Source: F1-120-MAGs238 sp964484185
GTDB lineage: Bacteria; Planctomycetota; Phycisphaerae; Phycisphaerales; UBA1924
DNA: 64,000 nucleotides
Reading direction: 5' to 3'
NCBI GenBank assembly: GCA_964484185.1
Contig: CAZAEQ010000018.1
Span: 18,856 to 82,855 of the forward strand
The notes under the pieces are model-generated. The model did no database searches. It was not told where the DNA came from and saw only the letters and a list, made by a program, of their open reading frames with translations. The translations under genes were made by a program, and so were the position numbers. Shown one piece after another: positions 35,559 to 45,295 of the stretch; position 1 is the first letter of the stretch, and every line of letters starts with the position of its first letter.

Positions 35559-35588
35559 AAAAAGCGGCAGAGTTTTCACAATGCCGCC
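35559..35588 (-). terminator. Intrinsic terminator of the seven-gene tagged-protein operon
   Basis: Read on the minus strand, GCGGCA (from 35588), a 12-base loop and TGCCGC are followed directly by six T (35564-35559). It starts 27 bases after the stop at 35616. It is the only strong terminator I see between 35.6 and 47.1 kb. Confidence 0.75.
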
Positions 35589-35615
35589 GAAACCATGCTG
35601 TTTCGAGGTTGAATT

Positions 35616-36851
35616 TCAGCAGCGGTTGCTGAATACGTTTACGAAATCGAGGTAATCGAAGAAATCGATGACACTGTCGCCGTTAAAGTCCGCCCGGGGC
35701 TGTGAAGTGGAGAAATCGGATACGAAATCGAGGTAATCAAAGAAGTCGGACACCCCATCGCTGTTGAAGTCGGAGGGGCAGGGAACAGCGCGGGGACGCA
35801 GAATAACGCCGCGGGTGTAACTCGGGTCAGATGTGAAGATGCCTTGTGCGGCGATCCACCCGGACTCGTTTATCTTGACAGCGCGTCGTAAGAGGAATCC
35901 AGAGGGGAGGTCGACCAGTGCGTTCAGATCGCGTACGCCACGCTGCGCATCCCAGATCACGGCAGTATTTGGAGTCACGTCATTGGTTGGTGTGCGTCTG
36001 TAGCCTACAACAGTGCCCCCACTGTTTACACCCTGGGCGACAAAGTCGCACTCGGGTCCGGTCAGGACCTGTTGGACATTAAAGCCATCGCTGGCAGACC
36101 ATGTGAAGACCGTTCTTGCATTCGTCGCGCCATTGAATACAAGTAGATTGCCTGCAACCAATCCATTCTCGGCGACATCGGCGGCAACACTGAATGGGCG
36201 AGACGCAGCGATCGGAGGAAGACTTGCTCCGAGATTGACGGATTGCCCAGTGTTGATGTCGAAGACGAATGCCTCGGAGAATCCGGCTACATGTCGGACG
36301 TTTCCAATGGCAAGGCCAGCATTGTTGATCCGAAACAACTCCTTCGCATCTACGACTGGCACGGCGTGTGTGCCGCCGGCCTGATCCCACCAGAACGCCA
36401 CCTGGCTCATTCCATTGCTGTTGCTTCCCGAGGAAACCTCTGCGTACCCAACCGCGACTAACGAGTCATTGAGACCTGTGATGCGCATACGACCGTACGT
36501 TGCGTTCACACCGGGAAGTGTGCGAGTGACGTTGTCCCATGGGGTGTACAGAAGCATTGCGCCACCGGCCGCTCCAAGGTTGTTGATCGCACGATCGATC
36601 TGGCTGTCTGGGAGCCGGAACTTGTCGTTCTGCGGCGACCAGGAGAAAGCCGAGACTGAGAAGGTCTGGGTGAGGTCGGTAGCCCAACCGATTGCCAGAC
36701 CAGTGTCACTGATGTCATTCACGGTAGACGTTCGCCGGGAATAGGTGGTTTGGAAAGCATCGATGAGGAGAAAGTCGTACTCCGGCTGTGCAAACGATGG
36801 CGCAGCAACCAACACATGCGATGCCGCGACGGCTGAAAGAAAACGTTTCAT
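35616..36851 (-). CDS. Secreted HAF-repeat protein with two-copy GC dockerin-like tag
   Basis: ATG 36851 (MKRFLSAVAAS) gives 411 residues with a signal peptide ending near APSFAQ. The mature part consists of HAF-like repeats (VNDISDTGLAIGWATDL, INNAGLAIGNVRHVAGF, VNSGGTVVGYRR, INESGWIAAQG) that build a beta propeller. The tag has two EF-hand units with the end VNVFSNRC, where Arg replaces the common Gly before the last Cys. It is a paralogue of the gene at 44044-45270; both start their mature part with QPxYDFxLxDxF. It is the last gene of the run and is followed by an intrinsic terminator. Confidence 0.86.
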   Translation of the reverse strand: MKRFLSAVAASHVLVAAPSFAQPEYDFLLIDAFQTTYSRRTSTVNDISDTGLAIGWATDLTQTFSVSAFSWSPQNDKFRLPDSQIDRAINNLGAAGGAMLLYTPWDNVTRTLPGVNATYGRMRITGLNDSLVAVGYAEVSSGSNSNGMSQVAFWWDQAGGTHAVPVVDAKELFRINNAGLAIGNVRHVAGFSEAFVFDINTGQSVNLGASLPPIAASRPFSVAADVAENGLVAGNLLVFNGATNARTVFTWSASDGFNVQQVLTGPECDFVAQGVNSGGTVVGYRRTPTNDVTPNTAVIWDAQRGVRDLNALVDLPSGFLLRRAVKINESGWIAAQGIFTSDPSYTRGVILRPRAVPCPSDFNSDGVSDFFDYLDFVSDFSTSQPRADFNGDSVIDFFDYLDFVNVFSNRC

Positions 36852-36955
36852 GCGAAGGATCCAGATCGGGGTGATATTAACCAGTAGCAAACGAACACAA
36901 TGCGATCATGCTGAAGCGGAAGTGCTTTCGCCACGGAGCATTCTGGAGACCATTG

Positions 36956-38275
36956 TCAGCACGGAATCGAGAACGCCTCGACAAAGTCGAGATAATCAAA
37001 GAAGTCAATGACTGAGTCGTTGTTGAAATCAGCTGAAGGAACATTGGAAGAGAACGATTCGACGAAGTCGAGGTAATCGAAAAAGTCCACTGTGCCGTCC
37101 TGGTTGAAATCTGCCGGGCATGCTGGAAGGAGTCGCTCGGCAAGCGTGCGTTGAACCGTGCCGTCTGACCATCCTCCGACGGACCAGATTTCACATGGGC
37201 CGAGCGCTGCCATGCCCCAGCCGCGAAGAACATACTGGGAGCCGGGAACTGCGGGATTGCCAGCTGGCGTCCACGCGTTGCCGTCGTAGTGGTAGAAGGT
37301 TGAACTGATTGCACAACTTGCCCAGATGTCATCAGGGGCATTGGCGGCGAAGGATGCGAATGGGCCGGGAAGGCCAGCATTCACAACATCCCACGATGAG
37401 CCGTTCCAGTGGATCAAGTGGTCAACGCCACCGTTGAAATTGCCTGAGACCCAAACATCTGAGGGAGAACTCGCCGCAACGCATACAGCATCTCCTCCGC
37501 CAGTACTTTCGCCTGGATTTGGAATGCGCTGCCAGGAAGATCCATCCCAACGGGCAATCAATGCCTGATACGCGCCGCCAATGTTTCGCCAGTAGCCCAC
37601 AGCCCAGACATTGTCTGTCGCGCTGACAGAAATATTCTCAATGCTGTTGGTCCTATTTCCGACTGTTGGCACAGGAACATCTATCCATGTCGAACCATCA
37701 AAGTGGAGCGCGAGCGCGACGGAGGTAGCAGATGCATCGCCGTATCCGGAGGCGGTTCCAACAACCCAGATGTCGCTCGGGCTTACTCCCGCGACGTCGT
37801 ATGCGAACCCGCCGCGAGCTGCATATGGATAAGTGTTCTGCGGGCGCAGAGTGGGATGAGCCAGTGAATCCCAGGTCCCTGCGTGGCGCCGCGCTATGAG
37901 GGGCATGTTGTTAGTCGGGTATGAAGTGGTAACGTATCCAACAACCCATAGTTCATTACCGGCGATTCCGACGCCGTCGATTGAGGGAGATGTGCCCAAT
38001 GACGAACTGTCTGGCAGATCAGAGAGCTGCCATGCCGTGCCGTTCCATTCCTGAATCATTGGTCGACGTGAGAGAACGCCGTCGGACCAGGTTCCAACCG
38101 CAATACCGCACAGAGCGTTCTGAAAGCTGACATCAATAAGCAGTGTTGAAATTCCTCCCGGATCCAGGGTCGGCACGCGTTGCCAATCGCCACAGGTTTG
38201 CTGTCCGAAAGCTGAAGAGGAGAGGAAGCACGATGAGGCGAGAATCATGAGGCTGTGTGAAGCGATCTTTGACAT
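36956..38275 (-). CDS. Secreted beta-propeller protein with two-copy GC dockerin-like tag
   Basis: ATG 38275 is preceded by CGGAG and gives 439 residues; the frame extends to 38368 through a poor N-terminus. A signal peptide ends near SSAFGQQ. The mature part has repeated FDGSTWIDVPVP, WDGSSWQRIPNP and WNGSSWDVVNAG units with SPSDIWVVGTA and ASSPSDVWVSGN turns, a propeller pattern. The tag has two units (CPADFNQDGTVDFFDYLDF and SADFNNDSVIDFFDYLDF), ending SIPC. Pro precedes the last Cys, not Gly. It lies between two other tagged genes on the same strand with gaps of 86 and 104 bases. Confidence 0.86.
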   Translation of the reverse strand: MSKIASHSLMILASSCFLSSSAFGQQTCGDWQRVPTLDPGGISTLLIDVSFQNALCGIAVGTWSDGVLSRRPMIQEWNGTAWQLSDLPDSSSLGTSPSIDGVGIAGNELWVVGYVTTSYPTNNMPLIARRHAGTWDSLAHPTLRPQNTYPYAARGGFAYDVAGVSPSDIWVVGTASGYGDASATSVALALHFDGSTWIDVPVPTVGNRTNSIENISVSATDNVWAVGYWRNIGGAYQALIARWDGSSWQRIPNPGESTGGGDAVCVAASSPSDVWVSGNFNGGVDHLIHWNGSSWDVVNAGLPGPFASFAANAPDDIWASCAISSTFYHYDGNAWTPAGNPAVPGSQYVLRGWGMAALGPCEIWSVGGWSDGTVQRTLAERLLPACPADFNQDGTVDFFDYLDFVESFSSNVPSADFNNDSVIDFFDYLDFVEAFSIPC

Positions 38276-38361
38276 TGAATTACTCCGTCTATTATTTGCA
38301 TGCTTTTCTGACATGCTCCGTGAGATCTGGATCTTACAAGTCATCACGCACGTCTTGAACG

Positions 38362-39903
38362 TCAACATCCAGTCGCAAATGCGCTCACGAAGTCGAGGTA
38401 GTCGAAGAAGTCAACTATGCCGTCGGCGTTGAAGTCAGAAGCGAGTGAATTGCCGGCGAACGCAGCAACGAAATCGAGATAGTCAAAAAAATCCGAGGTT
38501 CCATCGGCGTTGAAATCCGCAGGACACGAAGGACCTGGGACTGGAAGCTGGATCAGCCCGATGGTTCCGGTTGATCCATTGATTGGCGCCAATCCACCCT
38601 GCCGCGCGGCAAAAAACAGTTTGCCTCCGGGAGCCAATGCAGCGCGGCGCACTCCGTCTACATCGAAATGAGAGCCGGGAGAGTCCACGGAGATTTCTTC
38701 AATGAGCGAGCCGTCCTGCGTGTAGATACGAACAAAGTAGTCAGGCCCTGGTTTGGTCCAGTCAGACCCGATCATGATCACGCGATCAAACTCATCGACG
38801 AGGATGTTCATGGCGACATCTTCGCTGTCGTTGTTACCTGGCGGTGAATTGAAGATATCCTGCCAGAGGAGGATTCCCGCGGGGTCGTACGCGATGACCG
38901 GCGAATTGAAGTAATTGAACCCGATGTTCTGAAATGTCTCGCCAGTAAGGTAGAGCTGCTCCTGGCGCCCCAGGGCAATCGCGTATGCCCGGTCGTAAAG
39001 CCCATCGTCCGTTCCGTTCCATTGCCGCCGCCATTGGATAGCGCCGGATGAAGAGATTTTGATCGCGGCAAGATCAGTGAATTGCATGTCATCACCGAAT
39101 ATGCCGCCGAGATAGATATTTCCCGAGGGGGCGACCTTGACAGCGCGTGCGTTGCCAATTTCAAAGAACCCGTTTTGGTCCGGATCGGACCACTGGCCGA
39201 GTAAATAATGAGCCCAGCGCTGAGTTCCATTTGGTGTAAAGGAGACCACAGCCAATTTGAGCTGTTCATCAAAATCACTGTCGCCGACTTCACCCACGCA
39301 GATGACGTTTCCGCTGGCATCGATGTCCATGTCTTCGAATCGATCCCAACGCTCCTGAATCCCTCGAACCTGTGACCACATGACTGCACCAGTAGTACCG
39401 GCGAGTTTGGTGACCCGCGCGTCCTGGGTAATCGGTCCCTGGGTGTAGCCGCAGACATACACGTTTCCGGCGGCGTCTACCTTCACACGAGAGGGAAAAT
39501 CATCTGCGATTGGTTGACCGGCAGGGACAATTGTCGTAGCCCAAGCCTGAACATGAAGAGGTGTGAGTCGTACGAGGTGCCAACGCGCGCCGCGACCACC
39601 CGCGACGACAAGGCTTCCATCAGGCAGTAATTCGGCATCTTCTGCGAAGTCGGATCCGTTGAGGCCACTGTTCCAGGACCAGAGCAACTGTTGATCCTGG
39701 TTGTAGCAATACGCCGCCATACCAGAAGCGGTGGCGCTCGAGTTCCACTGCGTACCGACGACGATGACGTTATTTGAATGATCAACGATCGTTCGCGCGG
39801 GTTTAAATCGGGGGATCTGGAGAAGCCATCGCTCCACAATCTGTGCGGTTGCGGCAGAGGTAAAGAGAAGGAACGCAGAAATTGCGGCTATTCTAATATT
39901 CAC
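38362..39903 (-). CDS. Secreted propeller protein with two-copy GC dockerin-like tag
   Basis: The 513-residue protein has a signal peptide ending near SAATAQI (about residue 20). The mature part is PQQ/NHL-like. It has repeated segments such as VDAAGNVYVCGYTQGPITQD, IDASGNVICVGEVGDSDF, VAPSGNIYLGGIFGDD and VDEFDRVIMIGSD, each followed by a Trp-containing strand. No catalytic residues are evident. The tag has units CPADFNADGTSDFFDYLDF and ASDFNADGIVDFFDYLDF and ends ATGC. GAAAGGAG lies upstream of the start. The role is probably extracellular binding; the partner is unknown. Confidence 0.87.
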   Translation of the reverse strand: MNIRIAAISAFLLFTSAATAQIVERWLLQIPRFKPARTIVDHSNNVIVVGTQWNSSATASGMAAYCYNQDQQLLWSWNSGLNGSDFAEDAELLPDGSLVVAGGRGARWHLVRLTPLHVQAWATTIVPAGQPIADDFPSRVKVDAAGNVYVCGYTQGPITQDARVTKLAGTTGAVMWSQVRGIQERWDRFEDMDIDASGNVICVGEVGDSDFDEQLKLAVVSFTPNGTQRWAHYLLGQWSDPDQNGFFEIGNARAVKVAPSGNIYLGGIFGDDMQFTDLAAIKISSSGAIQWRRQWNGTDDGLYDRAYAIALGRQEQLYLTGETFQNIGFNYFNSPVIAYDPAGILLWQDIFNSPPGNNDSEDVAMNILVDEFDRVIMIGSDWTKPGPDYFVRIYTQDGSLIEEISVDSPGSHFDVDGVRRAALAPGGKLFFAARQGGLAPINGSTGTIGLIQLPVPGPSCPADFNADGTSDFFDYLDFVAAFAGNSLASDFNADGIVDFFDYLDFVSAFATGC

Positions 39904-39959
39904 GATGAACTCCTTTCGACACCAGATTCGAAATGGGACATTGTTGCAGACTTTTTCGT

Positions 39960-42839
39960 TCAGCAGCCTGTTGCGAAGGATGAGACAAAGTCGAGGTAGT
40001 CAAAGAAGTCAATTGGGCCGTCACCGTTAAAGTCCGCTGCGGGCAGGCCGCCAGCGAATGCGCCTACAAAATCAAGGTAATCGAAGAAGTCGACCAGACC
40101 ATCGTCATTGAAATCGGCGGGACACGGGTTGGGCGGATCGGTACACACCAGAGCAGGGCCTGTCACTACGACGTTGTCGACATGCCAGCCGCGGAAAGTG
40201 TTCATGTAGGTATTCATTGAGTCAAATCGCCACTCAAAGTGTCCGGTGCGGCCAGCGTGAAAATTGACATCGATGGTCTTGATGCGAGCACTGCTGTGAT
40301 CGGTGAACCACTCCAGCGGCGCGGCACCGCCGCTATAGACAAACCACACCTGGGCCGTGTCATCATCGCCGTAGGCGCCATCGGAATACTCGGTGTCTAG
40401 CGCGGAACAGAACGAGAGAGTGATGTTCTCGCCCGGCTGCAGTGTGGGCAGTGTGAGCGTGGGAGAGCGAAGTACGCCGCTGACGCGCGTTGGCAGATTG
40501 AAATTGCATGTTGAATCCTGACCAAAGTATGCGATGTTGCCCGAATCGCATGTTCCGGCGGGCGCGCACGCGGCGGTGATGTGCCAGAGTCCCGTCGTGG
40601 ACCAGCCCGAGGGGAGTCCCGCCGCGAAATCAGTGAAAATCAGATCGCTGATCTGCCTGACACCAATGCGTGTTGTAAAGGTGGAAGTCGGAGCGTTTGC
40701 GGGCAGGCGAATCTCAGTGCCGCCATTGCCGCGTGCTGCGATGTAGAAGCGAGGAACATCGGTACACAACATTGAAGGGAATGTCGCGAGATACTCATCG
40801 CCTGCAACTCGGGCAAGCGGGATTGACTCCCAGGGCGATGCCGGTGTTCGTTGCAGCCACAATGTCGGCGATCCATCCTGAATCTGCTCTTCGCCGGAAG
40901 TCACGCGAACGGGGATCGTGGCGTTCATCCCTGGTGCAACCTGTGGCGGCACGGTGGAAGGAAGTGTGATACTGAGCGGAGGCGCAGGAGAGTAGAGAAT
41001 CTTGCCAGCCGATCCGCCGATCCAGAACCGGCCGGACTCACTGGCCCAGAGCTCACTGAAGCTCTCTTCATACTGATTCAGATTGGTTCGAGTCCATGTC
41101 GCTCCGCCATTGGTTGAACGCTTGTAGAAGTGGCGGTAGGTGTTATTGTCATACCCAAGCGCGATGATCTCTGAAGGACTCAGCATTTCAACATCGAGAT
41201 AGGTTTCATTGACCGGTTGGACGATTTGTGTCCACGTAGTGCCGCCGTCTAAAGACCGCGCCATGTATCCCCAGAACCCGACGGTCCAGCCGATCTGCGC
41301 GTTTGCGAACTCAATATCCGTGAGGTAGTTCACATCGCCCGGCAGAGTTTGAAAGGACCATGTGACACCGTCATCGATCGACCGATAGGCTCTCGTCCCT
41401 CCCGTGATCAGCCAGCGGTTTGAACCCTTGCTGTCGCCCGCGGCGATAGATCCTTGAACCTGTGTAATCGGAGTCCATGAGTATCCACCATCGACAGTGA
41501 AATACGCGGCAAATTCGCCGCCGTAGCCGGCGATCATGCCGTTGTAACGATCGGTGAAGTGAATTGTCTTGATCTCAAAAGTTCCGGGAAGTGACAACGG
41601 GTAACCAAGCGAAGTCCAGGTATCGCCGCCATCATCAGAGCGGAAGAAAATTCCACCCATGCCACCGGTGACAATTGTGGACTCGTCGATGACGTCGACA
41701 GCGCGCAGACCCTCTTCGCGTCCAAAAACGATACCAGTCTCTTTCAATCGACGTACATCCCAGAATCCGCCGCGGTCGCGCGTGCGGAAGACGAATCCTC
41801 GATGAGTGACTGCGAAACCCAGTTGTTCATTAGCTGCGAAATCGATAGCCATCACTTCATCGCCGCAGCCGGAGTTCAGGAGTTCCCACGTCTCTCCGCC
41901 GTCAATCGTGGAGTACGTGAGACCATTTGCGCCAACGACCCATCCATGCGCAGCGTCAAAGAATGAAATGGACCACAGTGCTGGCAGCACACCAATGCCT
42001 TCGACGCGCTGAATCCAGGAGAAGCCCATGTCAGGACTGGTCCAGATGTCTCCGGAAAGGCTGACCCCAGCAAGAGTGTCCGTTTCGCCAACTCGCGTGA
42101 ACTCGCCAAAGCCGGTTGGAACATTGCCCACCATCAGGTAGTACCAGGTGACACCTTCATCGTCCGAACGGATGATACTTGTTCCATCGATTGCAAGGAC
42201 TGAAGTGTTGTTGATCCAGAGCACATCGTTCACGCTTCCGTCATACACGAGTGTCCAGGTGTGACCGGCATCGACAGTGCGGTAAATACCGCCGTCGTTG
42301 TGTGGACTTGAGCGGATGCCACATGCAAGCCCGACTTGTTCATCGCGGAAATCGAGACCGAACATGATTGGGCAGTCCGGGTATGCAGAAGCGATTGGCC
42401 AAGTTGTGCCGCCATCTGGTGTAAATGTGAGTGCGCCGTTGTATCCGGCGTAGCCGCGTGTTGGCGTGACAAAATCGAGATGGCCAGCTGAACCGAGCTG
42501 AAAATTAGTCATTCTGGTCCAGGTGGCGCCGCCATCGACTGTGCGGTACGCATCCTGGTTGTTGCCGCAGATGTAGCCGTGCAGCGCATCTGGGAATGCG
42601 ATCGTGTAGAAAGGATCGCTGCTGAACTGGTCTGACATTCTGGACGTCCACGTGTGTCCGCCGTCAGAGGTCTCAAGCAGGTGATGGTTGTCGCCGACGA
42701 TGAACCCGTGAGTGGGCGATGTGAAGGCGACGCCGCCCAGATTTCGCCCTGTAGGTTTTGGGCACTGGGTGACGAGCTGAGCAAATGCCGAAGTCGAAAT
42801 CACGCAGAATGCCGCGGCGATGACTGTTCGCAGTGTCAT
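39960..42839 (-). CDS. Large secreted BNR/Ycf48-like propeller with two-copy GC dockerin-like tag
   Basis: ATG 42839 (MTLRTVIAA, with AGGGG upstream) gives 959 residues. A TTG two codons earlier is less likely. The signal peptide ends near SAFAQ. The body has at least ten units with the BNR/Asp-box pattern (DGGHTWTSR, DGGATWTRM, DGGTTWPIA, DAGHTWTLV, DGGETWELL, DGGDTWTSL, DDGVTWSFQ, DGGTTWTQI), as in Ycf48/sialidase-type propellers. A C-terminal jelly-roll-like domain (about 740-900) precedes the tag (ends ATGC). It is one of the largest tagged proteins here. Sialidase activity is not implied, as no catalytic set is recognisable. The upstream gene ends 12 bases before its start. Confidence 0.87.
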   Translation of the reverse strand: MTLRTVIAAAFCVISTSAFAQLVTQCPKPTGRNLGGVAFTSPTHGFIVGDNHHLLETSDGGHTWTSRMSDQFSSDPFYTIAFPDALHGYICGNNQDAYRTVDGGATWTRMTNFQLGSAGHLDFVTPTRGYAGYNGALTFTPDGGTTWPIASAYPDCPIMFGLDFRDEQVGLACGIRSSPHNDGGIYRTVDAGHTWTLVYDGSVNDVLWINNTSVLAIDGTSIIRSDDEGVTWYYLMVGNVPTGFGEFTRVGETDTLAGVSLSGDIWTSPDMGFSWIQRVEGIGVLPALWSISFFDAAHGWVVGANGLTYSTIDGGETWELLNSGCGDEVMAIDFAANEQLGFAVTHRGFVFRTRDRGGFWDVRRLKETGIVFGREEGLRAVDVIDESTIVTGGMGGIFFRSDDGGDTWTSLGYPLSLPGTFEIKTIHFTDRYNGMIAGYGGEFAAYFTVDGGYSWTPITQVQGSIAAGDSKGSNRWLITGGTRAYRSIDDGVTWSFQTLPGDVNYLTDIEFANAQIGWTVGFWGYMARSLDGGTTWTQIVQPVNETYLDVEMLSPSEIIALGYDNNTYRHFYKRSTNGGATWTRTNLNQYEESFSELWASESGRFWIGGSAGKILYSPAPPLSITLPSTVPPQVAPGMNATIPVRVTSGEEQIQDGSPTLWLQRTPASPWESIPLARVAGDEYLATFPSMLCTDVPRFYIAARGNGGTEIRLPANAPTSTFTTRIGVRQISDLIFTDFAAGLPSGWSTTGLWHITAACAPAGTCDSGNIAYFGQDSTCNFNLPTRVSGVLRSPTLTLPTLQPGENITLSFCSALDTEYSDGAYGDDDTAQVWFVYSGGAAPLEWFTDHSSARIKTIDVNFHAGRTGHFEWRFDSMNTYMNTFRGWHVDNVVVTGPALVCTDPPNPCPADFNDDGLVDFFDYLDFVGAFAGGLPAADFNGDGPIDFFDYLDFVSSFATGC

Positions 42840-42851
42840 ATACAACCCCTT

Positions 42852-44018
42852 TCAACATCCTGATGCAAATGCATCTACAAAATCGAGGTAATCAAAGAAA
42901 TCGATCACGCCGTCAGCATTAAAATCTGCGGCGGGAACTCCGCTGGCAAACATGTCTACAAAATCGAGATAATCGAAGAAGTCGACCGTGCCATCAGAAT
43001 TGAAATCAGCGGGGCAGGAGTTCACGATGGGCGAGAGGCGAATGGCGCCGATCGGGCCTGAAGCGCCTTCGCGTGCTGCGGCAATGATCTGCCTTGCATT
43101 GTTAATGCCATTTGCGCCACCTGGCTGCACACTCCAGGCGCCCTGAGACGGATCGATCAGACTGCCGAGCATGAAATAACCTTCACCAACGAACTGCACA
43201 CCAGTCGAGGCGAAGTAGTAATACGTCAGCGCATCGCCGCGATCGTTGATCGATGTGGCGCTGGTTGTTGTGCCGCAGCCGCCGAGGAATTCCCAGCCCG
43301 CGCTCTGCCGATAGCGAATCGGGAATGTGCTGCAACCGGAGAACCCGGCGACGTAGCCGCAAAAGTCGTTGTTGTTATTCAGGTCCGCGCTTTGGAAACC
43401 CTGCCAGTTTCCTGGCGGCAATGGCACTTCGGTAATGACGCCAGTATCGAGATCCAGAAGCCGCGGTCCTGACATCACAACGCGCTGGTCGTTCACTTCG
43501 CCACCCAGGAAACCCTCCGGGAGCGGCACCAACCCGCTCGCAGTAAACCTCACACCAGAAGAGAGATTCCAGCCAAAGTAGCCAGAACCACCCACGATGT
43601 CGCCGATGTTGTTGATCGCATACGCCGCGCTGTATGGATTTCCAGGCAAGGTGCCCAGAACCTCTACCTCATATCCGCTGGGCGTCGGCCTCCAGATCGC
43701 GGCAGTAGGTTGCGTGATAACGTACTGATTCGGACACACTGAGCCGACAATCACCCCGGCGTTATTGATGTCGTGTGCGCGTGAAGTCTGCATTCCCGGC
43801 GGCAGCGGCAACACTTCAAAAGGTTGCCCGTTGTGAGACACGCCAGCCAGAAGCGATGTGCCATCCGGCGACATGCTTCCGCATGCGTCACCGCTCTCGT
43901 TCATTGCGGTGGCGGTCCAGCCGGCGCCGAGATACTCAACGCGATATGTTGGAACGCCCGCAAAGGCAGTTGCAGCGGAGAGGATCATTGTGAGAGTGAT
44001 TAGTTTTGAACTGTTCAT
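42852..44018 (-). CDS. Secreted HAF-repeat protein with two-copy GC dockerin-like tag
   Basis: ATG 44018 (MNSSKLITLTM) follows AAAGGAG; the longer frame to 44186 only adds sequence antisense in style to the tag of the next gene. The 388-residue product has a signal peptide ending near TAFAG and HAF-like repeats (INNAGVIVGSV, INNIGDIVGGSGYFGW, LNNNNDFCGYVAGFS, INDRGDAL, INNARQIIAAAR). The tag (CPADFNSDGTVDFFDYLDF plus AADFNADGVIDFFDYLDF) ends ASGC. It belongs to the run 47125 to 35616 and is spaced 25 bases from the upstream gene. Confidence 0.86.
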   Translation of the reverse strand: MNSSKLITLTMILSAATAFAGVPTYRVEYLGAGWTATAMNESGDACGSMSPDGTSLLAGVSHNGQPFEVLPLPPGMQTSRAHDINNAGVIVGSVCPNQYVITQPTAAIWRPTPSGYEVEVLGTLPGNPYSAAYAINNIGDIVGGSGYFGWNLSSGVRFTASGLVPLPEGFLGGEVNDQRVVMSGPRLLDLDTGVITEVPLPPGNWQGFQSADLNNNNDFCGYVAGFSGCSTFPIRYRQSAGWEFLGGCGTTTSATSINDRGDALTYYYFASTGVQFVGEGYFMLGSLIDPSQGAWSVQPGGANGINNARQIIAAAREGASGPIGAIRLSPIVNSCPADFNSDGTVDFFDYLDFVDMFASGVPAADFNADGVIDFFDYLDFVDAFASGC

Positions 44019-44043
44019 GTGGGTCTCCTTTGTCTTGAACTGC

Positions 44044-45270
44044 TTAACAACCAGCTTGGTATGAGTCGACGAAATCGAGATAATCAAAGAAATCAATCGT
44101 GCTGTCGCTGTTGAAGTCGGCAGATGGCATGTTGTGAGAGAACGCATCGACGAAATCGAGATAGTCGAAGAAGTCGAGCGTGCCATCTCCGTTAAAGTCG
44201 GCAGCGCATATTGGCGCCCTGGGTTTTAACACAAATCCAGTGAGCTTTCCGGCCGCCGTTCGTCCATTTCCGACGATCCAACCGGAGTTGTTGATTTTTT
44301 GTGCACTCGTCATCGTGTAACCAACTGGAATGCTTGCGACAAGCGATGCGGAATTGAGGTCATGAATTCCATCAGAAGTCGTATAGATAAACGCCTTGGC
44401 TGAAGCTTGTACGGTGAAAATGTCTCCCACCACCGTGCCCGCATCGTTTATCCCCAGCGGCCTCACCGCCTGCTGATAGCCAGCTCCCGGGAACGGCAGG
44501 ATTTGAACACCCGCGCTGGGCGAGTAGACATATCCGTAGTAGGTGACCGGGAATGTTCCGTAGCGCGTACCAACGATCGCGCCGTGGTTGTTGATTTCAA
44601 ACGCGCGAGTCGGACCTGAGCCAAAACCCGATGGAAATACATCGTTCAGCAACGTGTATGAGCCGGTAGAGATGTCCACGTAGAACGCATCGTTCAAAAC
44701 CCATCCATTCAACCAGCCGATCGCGATTCCCGAGTTATTTACGCGGCTCAATCCTCGTGCATTGGGGACATTCACCGAGCGAGCGCCATTGACCACATCC
44801 CAGACATAGGGCACGTTCGTCACGCCGCCAGAGTCTGAGCAACTGCAGCCGCTGATGGTTCCGACGGCAACGCCCGAGTCATTGACGCCTCCGAAGCTGG
44901 GGCCGTAGTAGGTGCCAGGCAGCGCAGGTGGCGAAAAGTACTGACCGCTGTAAATGTCAAACGCACTCTGATTCCCAACAACCAATCCAGCAGCATTCAC
45001 GCCAAGTGGACTTGAGACGTTGATCCGTGTCTTTCCGGTTGTTTCATTCCAGATGAATCCGGGATAACCAATCACGTTGTCCATCGTCGCAACGCCGCAG
45101 GCAATGCCGTTATCACTGATATCCCAAAGATACGATTCGCCAGCCAGAGGATTGGCGTTGAATGAATCAACAAGAACGAAGTCGTATCGAGGCTGGGCAT
45201 GAGCCACACCTGAAATCACACCTATGACTGCAACCGCGATGGCTCTGAAATCTTGAGTTACTCTCTTCAT
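44044..45270 (-). CDS. Secreted HAF-repeat protein with two-copy GC dockerin-like tag
   Basis: The 408-residue protein starts at ATG 45270 after a GGAG. A signal peptide ends near GVAHAQ (about residue 26). HAF-like repeats follow (ISDNGIACGVAT, VNAAGLVVGNQ, VNDSGVAVGTISG, VNNSGIAIGWLNG, INNHGAIVGTRYG, INDAGTVVGDIF, INNSGWIVGNGR), about seven. This suggests a complete propeller. The tag is CAADFNGDGTLDFFDYLDF plus SADFNSDSTIDFFDYLDF, ending YQAGC. Pro after the first Cys is replaced by Ala. It is the closest relative in the window of the gene at 35616-36851. Probably co-transcribed with its neighbours (25-base gaps). Confidence 0.87.
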   Translation of the reverse strand: MKRVTQDFRAIAVAVIGVISGVAHAQPRYDFVLVDSFNANPLAGESYLWDISDNGIACGVATMDNVIGYPGFIWNETTGKTRINVSSPLGVNAAGLVVGNQSAFDIYSGQYFSPPALPGTYYGPSFGGVNDSGVAVGTISGCSCSDSGGVTNVPYVWDVVNGARSVNVPNARGLSRVNNSGIAIGWLNGWVLNDAFYVDISTGSYTLLNDVFPSGFGSGPTRAFEINNHGAIVGTRYGTFPVTYYGYVYSPSAGVQILPFPGAGYQQAVRPLGINDAGTVVGDIFTVQASAKAFIYTTSDGIHDLNSASLVASIPVGYTMTSAQKINNSGWIVGNGRTAAGKLTGFVLKPRAPICAADFNGDGTLDFFDYLDFVDAFSHNMPSADFNSDSTIDFFDYLDFVDSYQAGC

Positions 45271-45295
45271 TGCAAGGCTCCATTCACACCGTGTC

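Noticed and set aside
39960..42839. Sialidase call from the Asp boxes
   Set aside because: Asp-box repeats are present, but the Arg triad and catalytic residues of sialidases are not recognisable. A Ycf48/BNR-like propeller is the safer description.
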